From Ananas comosus (lineage: Eukaryota > Streptophyta > Magnoliopsida > Poales > Bromeliaceae): a stretch of 64,000 nucleotides of DNA. The notes below the pieces were generated by a model, which saw only the letters and a program-made list of their open reading frames with translations, was not told where the DNA came from and ran no database searches. Positions within the stretch are counted from its first letter, which is position 1; each line of letters opens with the position of its first letter. The position numbers and the translations under genes are program-made. Positions 1 through 11,251 of the stretch are shown here, in pieces. Location of the stretch: positions 8,417,048 through 8,481,047 of the forward strand of contig NC_033640.1 of assembly GCF_001540865.1 (NCBI RefSeq), given 5' to 3'.

Positions 1-689
1 AAAAACACATGAAATAATGTGATTTCTTGGAATCGGGAGGGCTTTTATGCAATTCTGGTTGTTGGGGATGCTGTTGGCAGCATGTTTGGGCTGAGGATGA
101 CCTCTGGACTGATCGTCCAAGGCCCCAAGCCCTTGCGGAAATCGAAAAGTGATTTCCGGGGCGTTTTTCGGTGAAATCCGTCGATAGAACGCGTTTTCGA
201 TTCAGAATTCATTCGACGGTGCCTCGTGGTTGATTGTAGCGTCGCTTAGCCTTGTTGGCTGGTCACCCGCGTCGTTTCGAGGGTTTGGAAACGACGGGTG
301 AGCGACGGTGGAGTTCCGGTGTGGTTTTCGGGACTTCCGGCTTGTTCGGTAATCGGTTTTGAGAAACCGGTTCTCGTGGTTCTGGTGAGCGGGGATTGTG
401 AGTTAGCGTTACATGTCAGTGGGTTAGATCCTAACCCGTTGGATCTTTCGTAGGTTCAGTCGCACCATCTTCACAGTCGACAGATCTTCGTCAGACACGT
501 ACAGGTGGGTACTTCGACCCGACGTCGATACAGTAGTGCACGCTCGGTGACGTTTCCTTTACCCTTGTTATTCATATCACTTACCTTATACATGTTGAGC
601 CCTGCACCCATGCTATTTCCTTTTTTACTCTACTTAGATGTTTCCATGTGTAGTATCATGTGTAGGAGTAGAGTAGATTTTACTCGTTT

Positions 690-960
690 ATGATATCTAT
701 GATCTGGTTAGTCGGTTTTCCTATTTGCATCTATGATCTAGTTAGTTGGTTCTCCTATTTGCATCTATGATCTGGTTAGTCAGTTCTCCTATTTGCATCT
801 ATGATTTGGTTGGTCGATTCTCCTTGGTTGTATCTATGACCTGGGTGGTCGAGTTTCATATCCTATACTTGTGACTTGGTTGGTCGAGTTTCATATCCTA
901 TACTAGTGATCTGGTTGGTCGAGTTTCATACCCTATACTGGTGACCTGGTTGGTCGATTT
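690..960 (+). repeat. LTR minisatellite, 34-35 bp units
   Basis: There are about eight head-to-tail units built around the core TGACCTGGTTGGTCGA. The first four are of the type ATCTATGATCTGGTTAGTCG plus a pyrimidine-rich spacer, and the last four carry a GTTTCATATCCTATAC spacer. Copy 2 shows a different subtype at about 7975-8045 before running into Ns, and copy 3 has only two or three units (about 19165-19230). The array sits in the part of the LTR that I interpret as intron or U5. Confidence 0.8.
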
Positions 961-1282
961 GTTTACATGATGACCCATGCGGTCGATGGGCCGGGGGGGG
1001 CAGGATTGTCGGCCGGTTGCCGACGGTTGATCATTGAGCATNTGTGGACCTCCAGGGCACTGGCTTGAGGTTCAGGTGCGGACCAAGAGAGCATTGGTTT
1101 CAGATTGGGTACTTTTGGACTGATTGTCCCGTTGATGCATGCATACAGTAGCTGTAGTGGTCTATTTGTATACATTTCAGTACTTGTTTATCTTAGTTAC
1201 TGTACTACCATTATCCATATCCTTGTTTATCTCCGTGACTAGTGAGTACCCCTCGCCCTCGTCGGCTTGCAGTACCCACTGG

Positions 1283-1328
1283 GAGGGGAGACATGTTTAC
1301 ATGTTCTCACCCCCCGCCCCCATTACAG
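1283..1328 (+). other. LTR stem-loop and acceptor-like site (T1)
   Basis: The near-palindrome GAGACATGTTTACATGTTCTC is followed by a C-rich tract and CCATTACAG. The same position in LTRs D, E and F carries another palindrome (GAACTAT...ATAGTTC) followed by TCTCAC or TCTCAT. The stem is conserved as a structure rather than as a sequence. Its role is inferred. Confidence 0.5.
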
Positions 1329-1825
1329 GTGACGTAGCAGGTTCGAGTGGGATGGTTGGAGAGAAGCGCGTCTAGCGTACGATAGAGCTTTCCGTCCCGT
1401 GGTTTGGTTTATCTTCCCTAACCCTGTTTTCTTAAATAAATGACTTAGATACTTATATGGTTCAGTTTCTATTATTTACTTTTGGATATTGATGTTTTCA
1501 GTTGGTTTTGAAATGTAATAAAGGATTTTGTGTCTTCATGAAATAAAAATGGTTTTCTACCCCTCGTGGTAGCGTTTTTAAAAAGATAAAAGTTCCTGTG
1601 TAGGGAACAATTTTCAAAAGGGTTTTTGTGGATTTTGTATCTTAGTATTTCAAAACCTGTTTCTGTGGTTGGAAACATTTTAACTGATAGATGTGGATTT
1701 ATGTTTAAATATTGAATATATAAATGTGAAACGGTGGTGAATGGTGTATGAATGTATAACTGTTGGTTACTTTTATGTTCATCTGGTTGTGGTTGTATCA
1801 TGTTTGAACTCTTGTACTTGTGCGA

Positions 1826-1887
1826 CGCCGTGCAAATACAGGGGAGACTCTGTCCGTGTGAACAGTGGATCTTCTGTATTTGTGGCG
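1826..1887 (+). other. LTR-terminal stem-loop (T1)
   Basis: AAATACAG at 1834-1841 pairs with CTGTATTT at 1874-1881, and GCC/GGC pairs can flank the arms. Copy 3 keeps the same arms (about 20215-20275). LTRs D and F carry a shorter hairpin (GCC, ATATG, CATAT, GGC) at the matching place, about 60-160 bases before the LTR end. Confidence 0.5.
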
Positions 1888-1994
1888 GATCTGGCATACC
1901 CTGGGGTTAGGTTTTCAAAAAAAAAAAAAAATTTCAGACGCTTTTCCGCTATGCTTTAAACTAAAAAGGGACCCCGGGGCGTGACAGATTAAAG

Positions 1995-2006
1995 TGGTAT
2001 CAGAGC
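1995..2006 (+). promoter_or_regulatory. Primer-binding site, initiator tRNA-Met
   Basis: TGGTATCAGAGC is the standard plant LTR-retrotransposon site complementary to the 3' end of initiator tRNA-Met. It lies eight bases after the LTR terminal CA and would prime minus-strand DNA synthesis. The same 12-mer follows LTR E, and a one-mismatch version follows LTR F. Confidence 0.9.
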
Positions 2007-2175
2007 TAGTTACAACTACAACACCATTCACAGGTTATTTTAAAAAATAAAAATAAACTGAACCATTGGTTAGGTGGACCTATAGGAAGACCTACGCTGT
2101 ATAGGCACGTGAGTGCGGGGTTTGGGCTTGAGTTCTAGTTGATAGTAGTCGAGTCGATTATTCGATTGACGGTGA
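2007..2175 (+). other. Leader with gag-protease deletion junction
   Basis: The leader matches the leader of the second internal domain (about 11050-11230) up to about 2165-2185. It then jumps straight to the protease-RT linker, without gag, zinc knuckles or the protease active site. About 2 kb present in domain 2 and in element E is missing here. I place the junction only approximately. Confidence 0.6.
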
Positions 2176-5100
2176 CATTTATCGGGCCCGATGAAGAAGT
2201 ATTCGTCTATCGAGCGTGTAAGAGCTCTTACTTCGCCGCGTCTATCTCTTCTGCTAGAGCTAAGAGGCTTATAAATGCCGGATGTGTGGCCTATTTGGCT
2301 TCCGTGGATGTCACCCGCCGAGCTGCACCAGCCTTGGAGGAGATTCCAGTTGTCCGGGATTTTCCGGATGTGTTTCCAGCCGAACTTCCGGGAATGCCCC
2401 CGGATCGAGAGATCGAGTTCTTCATCGAGCTAGTTCCGGGCACAGCACAGATCTCGAAGGCCCCCTATCGCATGGCCTTCGCTGAGCTGAAGGCTCAGCT
2501 CGAGGATCTCTTAGAGAGAGGATTTATCCGACCCAGTGTGTCTTCCTGGGGTGCGCCAGTTCTCTTCGTCAAAAAGAAAGACGGTAGTCTTCGATTGTGC
2601 ATCGACTACAGGAAGCTCAACAAGGTCACCGTGAAGAACAAATATCCACTGCCCCGTATTGACGATCTCTTCGATCAGCTTCAGGGATCGTCGGTATTTT
2701 CAAAGATCGACCTATAATCAGGGTATCATCAGCTGAAGATCCGGGCAGAAGACGTGCCGAAGACCGCTTTTCGAACTCGTTACGGCCACTACGAGTTCAC
2801 GGTGATGCCTTTCGGGCTTACTAATGCCCCGGCAGCCTTCATGGACATGATGAATAGGGTCTTTCGGGCACACTTGGATCAGTTTGTTGTGGTCTTTATT
2901 GACGATATCCTGATCTACTCGCGGAGTGATGAGGAGCACGAGGATCATCTCCGGCGAGTACTGCAGATACTTCGAGAGCACAAGTTATATGCTAAGCTCA
3001 AGAAGTGCGAATTCTGGCTTCGCGAGGTATCCTTCTTGGGGCATATTGTGACTCCATCGGGCATTACGGTGGATCCGAAGAAGATAGCCTCGGTGGTCGA
3101 GTGGCCTGAGCCGACTTTAGTGACAGAAGTCAGGAGTTTTCTGGGTTTGGCGGGTTATTATCGGCGATTTGTCGAGGGCTTCTCTAAGATTGCCGCACCG
3201 CTGAACAAGCTTACCAGAAAAGGGGAACGATTTCAGTGGACTGAGCAGTGCCAGCAGGGCTTCGATGAGCTGAAGGAACGACTGACCCGCGCACCCGTTC
3301 TGACTCTGCCGCGGCCTGGTGAGGACTTCGTGGTCTATTGTGATGCCTCACCGGTCGGTTTGGGGTGCGTGCTTATGCAGCAGGATCGGGTCATTGCTTA
3401 CGCCTCTCGTCAGCTAAAGCCGTATGAAAAGAACTATCCAACTCACGATCTGGAGCTTGCAGCAGTGGTGTTTGCCCTTAAGCTGTGGAGGCACTATCTA
3501 TACAGGGCACACTACGAGGTGTTCACTGATCATCAGAGCCTGAAGTACCTTTTCACCCAGAAGGAGTTGAATCTCAGGCAGAGGCGTTGGCTCGAGCTCT
3601 TGAAGGACTACGATCTCACTATACAGTATCATCCGGGAAAGGCGAATACGGTAGCGGACGCCTTGAGCCGGAAACAGCCTTCGGGTGAGTTGTCCTTCAT
3701 GATCTCGAGCCAGGATCGTCTGGTAGAAGAGTTTCGCCGTCTTGAGATCGAGGTTGTTCCCACAGGAGCTACGACCCTATTGATGTCTCTGGTGGTACAG
3801 CCTACCCTGACAGAGCCGATTATGTTCGAACAGCAGAGTGACCCGTACTTACAGAAAGTGCGGGCGGAGATCGAGCAGGGCAAGGACGGGGACTTCACTA
3901 TCCACACCGATGGGTCCTTGCGTTTCAGAGGCAGGTGGTGTGTGCCTAGTGACTCGGAGCTGAGAAGCGACATTCTATCCGAGGCGCATCGGTCCCCTTA
4001 CACAGTTCATCCAGGTGGAACCAAGATGTACCGCGACCTGAAATAGAATTTCTAGTGGCCTGGGATGAAGCTAGATGTGGCTCAGCATGTGGCTCGATGC
4101 TTGATTTGTCAGCAGGTAAAAGCCGAGCACCAGCGTCCGGTAGGAAAGCTACAACCACTCCCGATCCCTGTTTGGAAGTGGGAGCAGATTATTATGGATT
4201 TCGTCACTGGGTTGCCTCGATCACAGCGAGGGCATGATGCGATCTGGGTTATAGTGGATCGGCTGACGAAATCGGCTCACTTCCTGCCGATGCACACGAC
4301 GTGGTCCCGTGATCGACTGGCACAGTTGTATATTGACGAGATCATCCGGCTTCATGGTGTGCCAGTGTCGATTGTATCCGATCGGGACACCCGCTTCGTT
4401 TCCCACTTTTGGAGGAGTTTACAGCAAGCTATGGGAACGAAGCTGAACTTTAGTACAGCATTCCATCCCCAGAGTGACGGGCAGTCAGAGCGAGTTATCT
4501 AGACTCTTGAGGACATGCTTCGCGCCTGTGTCCTGGATTACGGCGATGGATGGTTTCGATATCTACCACTGGTGGAGTTCGCCTATAATAACAGCTACCA
4601 GGCGAGCAGCGGGATGGCACAGTACGAGGCTTTATATGGGCGTCGATGTCGATCTCCTATTTGTTGGGATGACGTCGGGGAACGCCGGTTGATTAGGCCA
4701 GACTTAGTGGAGGATGCGGAGGTAAAGATCCGCATTGCGAGAGAGCGGCTTCAGACTGCACAGAGTCGACAGAAGAGCTACGCGGATCAGCGGAGGCGTG
4801 ACCTAGAGTTTCAGGTCGGTGAGCATGTGCTGCTCAAGGTGTCGCCTTCCAGGGGAATCAAGCGGTTTGGGTTTACGGAACAAGCTTAGTCCTCGGTTTG
4901 TGGGACCGTTTGAGATCCTAGAGCGCGTTGGTCCAGTGGCGTACAGATTGGCTCTTCCTTCAAGTCTCGCCCGTGTGCACAATATCTTTCACGTGTCCAT
5001 GCTTCGGAAGTACATTCCAGATCCGTCTCACGTCATCAGTCCGACGTCTATTCAGCTACGGAAGGATCTGAGCTATGATGAGGCGCCGTTGAGGATTTTG

Positions 5101-5244
5101 GCACGTGAGATGAAGCAACTACGGAAGAGGAGCATTTCGTATGTAAAAGTTCAGTGGGCAAATCATGAGGAGCGTGAGGCTACATGGGAGCTTGAGTCTT
5201 CTATGCGGGAGAGTTATCCGCAGTTGTTTACGGGGGATGTTTAA
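2176..5244 (+). pseudogene. Tekay chromovirus pol remnant (RT-RNase H-INT-chromodomain)
   Basis: The reading runs in one frame from the PR-RT linker to 4889 and then shifts. Reverse transcriptase includes [20 protein letters not shown], the [12 protein letters not shown] turn and the catalytic FIDD at 2895-2906. RNase H begins with the CDAS aspartate near 3342, and the DALSRK end of RNase H is at about 3658-3675. Integrase follows, with a CLIC zinc-site end and DFVTGLP, DRDTRF and SDGQSERVI marking the D,D,E core. A C-terminal chromodomain ([18 protein letters not shown]) identifies the Tekay/Del branch. Breaks are stop codons at 2715-2717, 4044-4046, 4053-4055 and 4500-4502, plus a frameshift near 4870-4890. 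Gag and protease are deleted. The element cannot be autonomous. Confidence 0.9.
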
Positions 5245-5270
5245 TTTAAGTTTCGGGGACGAAACTTCTT

Positions 5271-5282
5271 GTAAGGGGGGAA
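5271..5282 (+). promoter_or_regulatory. Polypurine tract, T1 domain 1
   Basis: GTAAGGGGGGAA lies immediately before the LTR start and would prime plus-strand DNA. The matching position in domain 2 (about 16590-16607) is an A-run plus GGGGGGC, with indels. Confidence 0.75.
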
Positions 5283-5963
5283 TGATGTAATAACCGAAAT
5301 TTTTGGAAAATAAAATTAAACCCTTGGTTGACGATGTTTTTGTGTGTAATATAATTACTAAAGCACTCGTCAAATTTTAGGAGAAAATGAGCTAAGACGG
5401 AGAAGTTACACAACCCGAACCGATGACTTAAGTGAATAGTAACTTCGGATTTCTGGATGAGCCAATGATTAGATAAGGGTTCTGGTGCACGTTGAACTCC
5501 GAATATAGGACTTCAATAGCTCGTTTCGAATAGCTCGACCATTCTGGACCCAATGGCACTGACGGAATTAGGTTCTGATGCATGGTTGTCGAGAAAAAGG
5601 GGTTTGATTGAAATTACACGTATTAATATAAATAGTTATATGGTGAAAATAAAGAGGGCAGGTTTTGTCGCTGATCGGAGTCCAAATCAGATGAAATAAA
5701 ATGCTAGATTCGATGCCCCAGTCGTGCTGAACGCGCTGGAGCAATCCGTTTGGAAATCCGATGGACGGATCTTCGAAAATCGTGAAAAGTCCACGAAGAG
5801 GTCAATTTGGCAAAATCAATTAATCGCGGAAAGTCCCAATATTTTATGCGCCGTTTTGCGAGATTTCGATCGTTGGGGTACGTACGCGCAAGTTACATAC
5901 ATCGGCAGGGGCTGGACTGTAAATATTAGACTTTGAAGGGGTTCCTTGCAAATTACACCTATG

Positions 5964-5973
5964 TATATATATA
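5964..5973 (+). promoter_or_regulatory. TATA box of T1 LTR
   Basis: TATATATATA lies about 35 bases before a leader-like AAACCCTAACCCTAA stretch. This is the best promoter candidate in this LTR, so transcription should start near 5995-6005. The copy-3 counterpart (about 17290-17310) is less clear in that noisy stretch. Confidence 0.55.
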
Positions 5974-6004
5974 GGTGCTAGGTTTTCACAAAGGAAACCC
6001 TAAC

Positions 6005-6763
6005 CCTAATCATCCCCAGCTGCCCCAGCCGCCTCAGCTCCACCCTGCCCAACTAGTGCGCACACCCCGGCCGCCGGCGAAATGCTCCGGCAGCCGAAAA
6101 AGCCACCCCGACCTTCTTTCGGTTCCCCTCTAGCCCGACCTGTCACATCTTCGATCGTTGTGCTCGGGGGAACATCAAAGCCCGAGCCCCATCGTCCCCT
6201 GGCCGAGCCCCATCTCCAGCGTCCTCCCCCGCAGGCCCCGGCCACCCCCGAGCGCCGCCGGAGCCACCCCTGCTCCCTGCGGCCAACCCGGGTCAGCCCA
6301 GACCGAGCCGGCTCAAGCTCTGCGATCACGCCTCCTTTCGGCCGCGCCGCCCTCCTGTCGGCCCCGGCGACCTCCGGCAACCCGGCGCGCGCGTCCCCCG
6401 CCGTTCCCGCGCGCCACCGGCTGCCGCTGGGATCTCCTGCAGCCGCCCAGACCCGTGCGAGCCAAGGTCGGCCCCGCTCGGCATCCAAGTGCCGCCGCCG
6501 CCCACCGGGGGGTGCACCGCCTTCCCCTCGGCCTCCGGCGCAGCACCATAGCCGCCCTGACCTCCTCCGGCCGTCGCCGCGCCGCCGGGAAGCACGAACC
6601 CGAGAGGGAGTGGGTGGAGTGGATCTCAGCCGCGGCGCCACCGGTTGCCGCCCGCCGCCGGCCAGCACCCTCCCCGGATCTCTCGGACCGATTGCTCCCA
6701 TCCCAGGCCGGAGTGCCCGCCTCCCGGCCGCCGGCGACTAACCCTAGCTCCCACTGCTCCGGT
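6005..6763 (+). other. GC-rich LTR leader (R-U5)
   Basis: About 750 bases of very GC- and CpG-rich sequence follow the TATA box and end at CTCCGGTAAGGC, a splice-donor-like site with GT at 6762. Overlapping ORFs of 180-231 codons run on both strands, as expected from composition alone, and none resembles a known family. Copy 3 has the same island at 17344-18095. I interpret it as an untranslated leader. Confidence 0.5.
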
Positions 6764-8045
6764 AAGGCTGTTTTTATATTCCAGCACAGTAGTTTAGCTT
6801 TTCGGCCATCTTTCCGGTGATCCGATGACTCCCTGACACCCCGGGAAGTGAGCACGAGGATCTAGGGCCCGTGCTGAACATCGTGCTCACCTCCGACAGC
6901 GGCTGAGATGCCCTGGTTAGCGAGTTATTATCAGTCTTCGCGCTGTGCGCGCAGTTTAACAGATCTTCGCATCGCTCGTACGCGCACCGCAGTGGCCGGT
7001 AGTGCTCCGAAAGGTGAGCACGGCCTCCGGCACGCTGAAACCTATCAACGAGTGCGATGGTCTGATTAATCGACCTCTGGTTTGCGTGCACGGACCATAA
7101 AAGCCCTGAAATCTCATAGAATGTTGTGATTTTGTGTAAATGGGTGGGATTTTATGCAATCCTGGTTGTCGGGGATGCTGTTGGCAGCATGTTTGTGCTG
7201 AGGATGACCTCTGGACTGATCGTCCAAGGCACCAAGCCCTTGCGGAAATCGAAAAGTAATTTTCGGGGCATTTTTCGGCGAAATCCGTCGATAGAACGCG
7301 TTTTCGGTTCGGATTTCTTCCGACGTCATTTGGTTGCTCTGTGAGTAGTCGCTAAGCCTTGTTGGCTGGTCACCATCATCACATTGTGGGTTCGGTGATG
7401 ACGCGTGAGCGACGGTGGGTTCCGGTGTCGAAATAGACACTTTCGGGAGCCCGGATTCGTATAATTATCCGGCGATAATTGTGTAGTGGTGTTATCTTGT
7501 GTTTGCCGCCAAAACATCCAAATTGGAGTGTTTTGGGGTAGCAGGTGACTCGTGACGCGAGTCAGTGAGTTTCGGGACACTTAGTGGGTCCTGACGGCGT
7601 CCCGGTGTGGTTTTCGGGACTTCCGGCGAGTTACGGCAATCGGTATTGGGAAACCGATCTCCATGGGTTTGTTTGTGGGTGGTGGATTTAGTGGTTATTA
7701 GTTGTGGGTTAGACATTGATCCGGTAGACCTTCCTTAGGTCCGGTTGACATTCTTTTGCAGTTAGGAGACAGACGCGACATCCTTACAGATGGGTATTTC
7801 GATCCGACGTCGGTACAGTGGTGCACGCTTGGTGATGGTTTCTTACCCTTACTCTTCTGTTGTTACTATCGCATAGTATATTGAGCCTTGCACCCTTGTT
7901 TATTTGTTATACACTACTCATTATTTGCATGCTTAGTATCCCGAGTAGGAGTAGAGCAGTTCTATCTATATGCGTATCTGTTGACCTAGTTGGTCTGTTG
8001 TTGCATTCCGTATCTGTTGACCTAGTTGGTCTGTTGTTGCATTCA

Positions 8046-8132
8046 NNNNNNNNNNNNNNNNNNNNNNNNNNNNNNNNNNNNNNNNNNNNNNNNNNNNNNN
8101 NNNNNNNNNNNNNNNNNNNNNNNNNNNNNNNN
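8046..8132. other. Assembly gap (87 N)
   Basis: A run of unknown bases inside LTR copy 2, at the minisatellite. Sequence to the left is clean and sequence to the right is noisy. Confidence 0.99.
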
Positions 8133-8412
8133 CACATCGACTCTCTTGTCATGTGTTTCGATCTGGTTGATCGTGGTTTGGCGTTGTACGCCCTTGTTTC
8201 TGGCTTCGGCCTAGGCACCGGCTTTAGCCGGATTTCGTTTGAGCATATCAGCATGATTCAATTACAGCACTGTGTATTCTAGACACCAGGTTGGTTTGGT
8301 CACCAACAAGAGGTGTACGTATCCGGATAGGTCGTCGGTGACACATGAATAAGCTCTCAGTGTCTGCTCTGTGACAGGCAACGCTTGAAATCTGCGGACT
8401 AATATAGCAGCA

Positions 8413-10140
8413 TCAGAATAGGGAGTTAGAGAAGAAGAACAAATAAGAAAAAAAAAAAAAGAATAAGAATATTTTGATCAATTTATTAAAAAAATAGGAT
8501 CAAATATATAAAATTTAGAAAGGTGGCTTTTTTTTTTAACAAAAATACAAAATTTGTAATTTTTTTATGCAAAAAAACCTTTATTTAATCTAGGCACTTT
8601 AGTTTCAAAGTTTGTTCGTGTATGTTATATTTTAGTGTTGACCAAGATTTTCACTATAAACTAATATTTAATTATTTTTGAAATATATATATATATATAT
8701 ATATAAAAACTAAATATATTATTTATAGGTAAAAAAAATAGTTTATGACAGTTTTAAATTTAAAAGTTAAAATATTTATCTGAAAAGTATGGAAACAAAA
8801 TGTCAATATTCGAAAAGCATAGAGAGTTCCACCACACCTTTACACCATCTTCTTTGTTCTAAAGGAAGTGCTGCTGAAGATTATTTTTGTTATTTAATTT
8901 TCAAAAAAAAAATTTCTAATTTTCATATTTTTTGAAAATAATAATTTTAAGTTTTCTAATTTTATTAAAAATAAAATTGTAAGCTAAAAAATATTTTTTC
9001 TAATTTTTGTTGATAAAAATATACAACATTTGCATCCGTTTCAAAATTTTGATTTTCTATCTATCTCTTCCAATTGGCTTATTTGAGTTAGTCAACGATA
9101 TTTTGACTTCGAAATTTAAACTCAATTACTTAATAATATTATTAGTTGCGAAAATTATTAATGAAGTATACTACTAATCCTGTAAAGATAAAAGACGATG
9201 CACAATTTGAACATTCAAATGCAGGTTGCACCGACTCAAATCAAATAAATTGGAAGGAGTCGATAATAAATCAAAAATTTAAATACGCAGCAAGCCGAGT
9301 CAAAATGGTCTCTATAATTCAATAACAATCCCGACATTTTTATTTTTTGTTTTCAAAAACAAATTTAACTGTTTTTTCAGAGCCAACACCTCGATTGTTA
9401 GAAAAAAAAAAAAAAAAAAAAAAACAAAAAAAAAAAAAACCCATGAGGAGAGCGTCCCAGCATAAGCGGACCAATTGCATCATGTGTTATTTTTATCTGC
9501 ATTAAGAAATTATAACCCTTTTCTCTACTTTTTTTTTTGTGGTATTATAAAAAAAGAGTTAATTTATACCGGTCTTCAATAAAATATAGTGAATGACAAG
9601 TATACCTCCTGCAAAGTTCAAACTTTTATGTTATTATCTTGCTGGCAAAAATTCTAATATTTTTTAAATATATCTCTATCATTAGAATTCCGTTAAAAAT
9701 TTAGTTAACATAGGTTAAATATTTTAACCTTGATTAATTTTTAACATTTTTAACTCCTCTTATATTCTAAATCGTTAATTTTCGAAGGGAAATACTTGTT
9801 TATGTAAAAATTAAAAATATAAACGGTTCTCTAACGTAACAAACCAGATAAATTAATTAATAATATTAGAATTTGTAGGAATACCATATAAAATTAAATT
9901 TTATAAAAATCTATTATCATTCATTATATTTATATAGATCTTGTATAAAAAATCTATATAAATTAATTATTTGGCAAGTGAAGAAAAAATACAAAAATAT
10001 TGATGGAGGGTTTCTTCAGTTTTAGTTTATTCAAAATGACAGTTGCATTCGAACGAAACTTATTATTTATTTTTATTTGTCGTGGCCAATTTATTTGAAC
10101 TTGAATGGTCAAATGGATTGATTGCCTATGCTATTGTCCA
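8413..10140. other. AT-rich non-LTR segment between two gaps
   Basis: The sequence is strongly AT-rich and matches neither other LTR copy. It contains a TA run (about 8683-8703), an A-rich tract (9399-9441) and a possible MITE (9559-9966). No coding signal is visible. It may be a real insertion into the LTR or a misplaced contig, because both sides run into gaps or noisy sequence. Confidence 0.5.
9559..9966. mobile_element. Possible MITE
   Basis: The left arm (TTAATTTATACC, then ATAAAATATAGTGAATGA) and the right arm read in reverse (TTAATTTATATAGA, then ATAAATATAATGAATGA) form imperfect inverted repeats about 400 bases apart. TTAA occurs at both ends and could be part of the arms or a target duplication. 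No coding capacity. The call is tentative in such AT-rich DNA. Confidence 0.4.
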
Positions 10141-10165
10141 NNNNNNNNNNNNNNNNNNNNNNNNN
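10141..10165. other. Assembly gap (25 N)
   Basis: A run of unknown bases. LTR copy 2 resumes directly after it. Confidence 0.99.
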
Positions 10166-11032
10166 GTAGCGTCTAGTTCATTCATCACACCAATATTCAT
10201 ATTCACGCACTATGTTATCTTAGCTACTTACTTCATTATCCGTAACTGTTATCTCCGTGACTACTGGAGCTACCCCTCGCCCCCCTCTAGGCTTGCGCGG
10301 TCACCACTGGAGGGGAACAATTTTTAACATCGCTTCTCACCGACCCCCCGCCCCCCAATTACAGAGTGACGTCAGCAGGACGAACGGGAAGACAGCTGGT
10401 GTAGGAGCGCTGTCTCGTAGCGACGCGCAGATAGCAGCTCCTTCCCGATTCGTGATTTCTATGTTACCCTTTCAATGCCTGAATAAATACTTGACTTCAC
10501 GACTGCCGCTTCATTCTATTTTATTATCTGATTATACTGGTTTTCAAGGTTGCCCCGTCTTTGAAATGTACCAAAGATTTGAGTTCTTCTTGAAATACCC
10601 CTCTCGGTAGCTGGTTTATGAAAAGGATGCTTCCTTGGGATTAGTGTTAAACTGAATTTCTCGTGTGGTTTTTATGGATTTAGTATTTTCAAAATCAGTT
10701 TGTCCAGGTACCGAACATTTTAAACTGATAGATGTACAGAAGTATTCATAATTCAAGTTTCATATCTGAGGTGTGTGAAATGGAAAGGATGAATTTATCT
10801 CTTGTTGATTTCATACTGGTTGTTGGTCCTGATAGATCTGGTATGTGCTATCATATACTCTGTTGACTTTGGCGACGCCGTGCAAATACAGGGGAGACTC
10901 GGTCCGTCGTGAACAGTGGACTCCTTATTGTGTGGCCGGATCTGGCACACTCTGGGTCAGATTTTCAAAAAAATTTTCAGACGCTTTTTCACGCCACCTT
11001 TTAAACTAAAAGGGATCCCCCGCGGCGTGACA

Positions 11033-11251
11033 GACATTACAGTCGCGTATGCAGAGAACAAGCCTTACAACTACAACCCCATTACAGACTATTTTGAAGT
11101 CCAAAAAGCGACTGAACCACTTGGTAGGTGACCCTTAGGTAAGACCTACGTTGTATAGCACTTGAGGCCAACAGGGTTGGGCTCCCGATTTCTCGGCTTG
11201 AAGTCAGTCGAGTTAATTTTTTCGGCTAACACGGTATCGTTTGTATTACAG
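11033..11251 (+). other. Leader of T1 domain 2, with damaged PBS
   Basis: The sequence matches 1987-2165 with scattered one-base insertions. The primer-binding site is no longer recognisable as a 12-mer: ACAGTCGCGTATGCAGAGAA stands where copy 1 has AAAGTGGTATCAGAGC. This pattern fits sequencing noise better than slow decay. Confidence 0.6.

Larger units (their letters stand above)
1..1986 (+). mobile_element. Tekay-type T1 LTR, copy 1 (5' part outside window)
   Basis: This is the distal half of a long LTR. It aligns with 7114-8045 and 10166-11032 (copy 2) and with about 18460-20366 (copy 3). It ends in GGGGCGTGACA and is followed eight bases later by an initiator tRNA-Met primer-binding site, which fixes the LTR end at 1986. 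It contains a tandem repeat (690-960), a stem-loop with a splice-acceptor-like site (1283-1328) and a second stem-loop (1826-1887). A single n at 1042 marks a place where copy 3 has about 150 extra bases. No protein is encoded; short ORFs here are chance. Confidence 0.85.
5286..11032 (+). mobile_element. T1 LTR, copy 2 (interrupted by gaps and AT-rich block)
   Basis: The LTR starts TGTAATAACC (a TG three bases upstream is the alternative) after the polypurine tract and ends CGGCGTGACA at 11032. Copy 3 is about 3.76 kb; this copy spans 5.75 kb because a block at about 8413-10140 and two N runs lie inside it. The part from 5286 to 8045 is clean. The part from 10166 to 11032 matches copy 1 from about 1147 on but with many one-base indels. 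It acts both as the 3' LTR of domain 1 and the 5' LTR of domain 2. Confidence 0.75.

Noticed and set aside
1995..2006. Possible tRNA gene
   Set aside because: Only the 12-base primer site is present. No cloverleaf can be built around it here or at 38765, 57040 or 62556.
6006..6855. Long overlapping ORFs on both strands in the GC-rich leader
   Set aside because: Composition-driven: very high GC, all frames open, no family resemblance, and the region is an LTR leader.
7860..8282. ORFs spanning the N run
   Set aside because: The frame passes through unknown bases, so it has no support.
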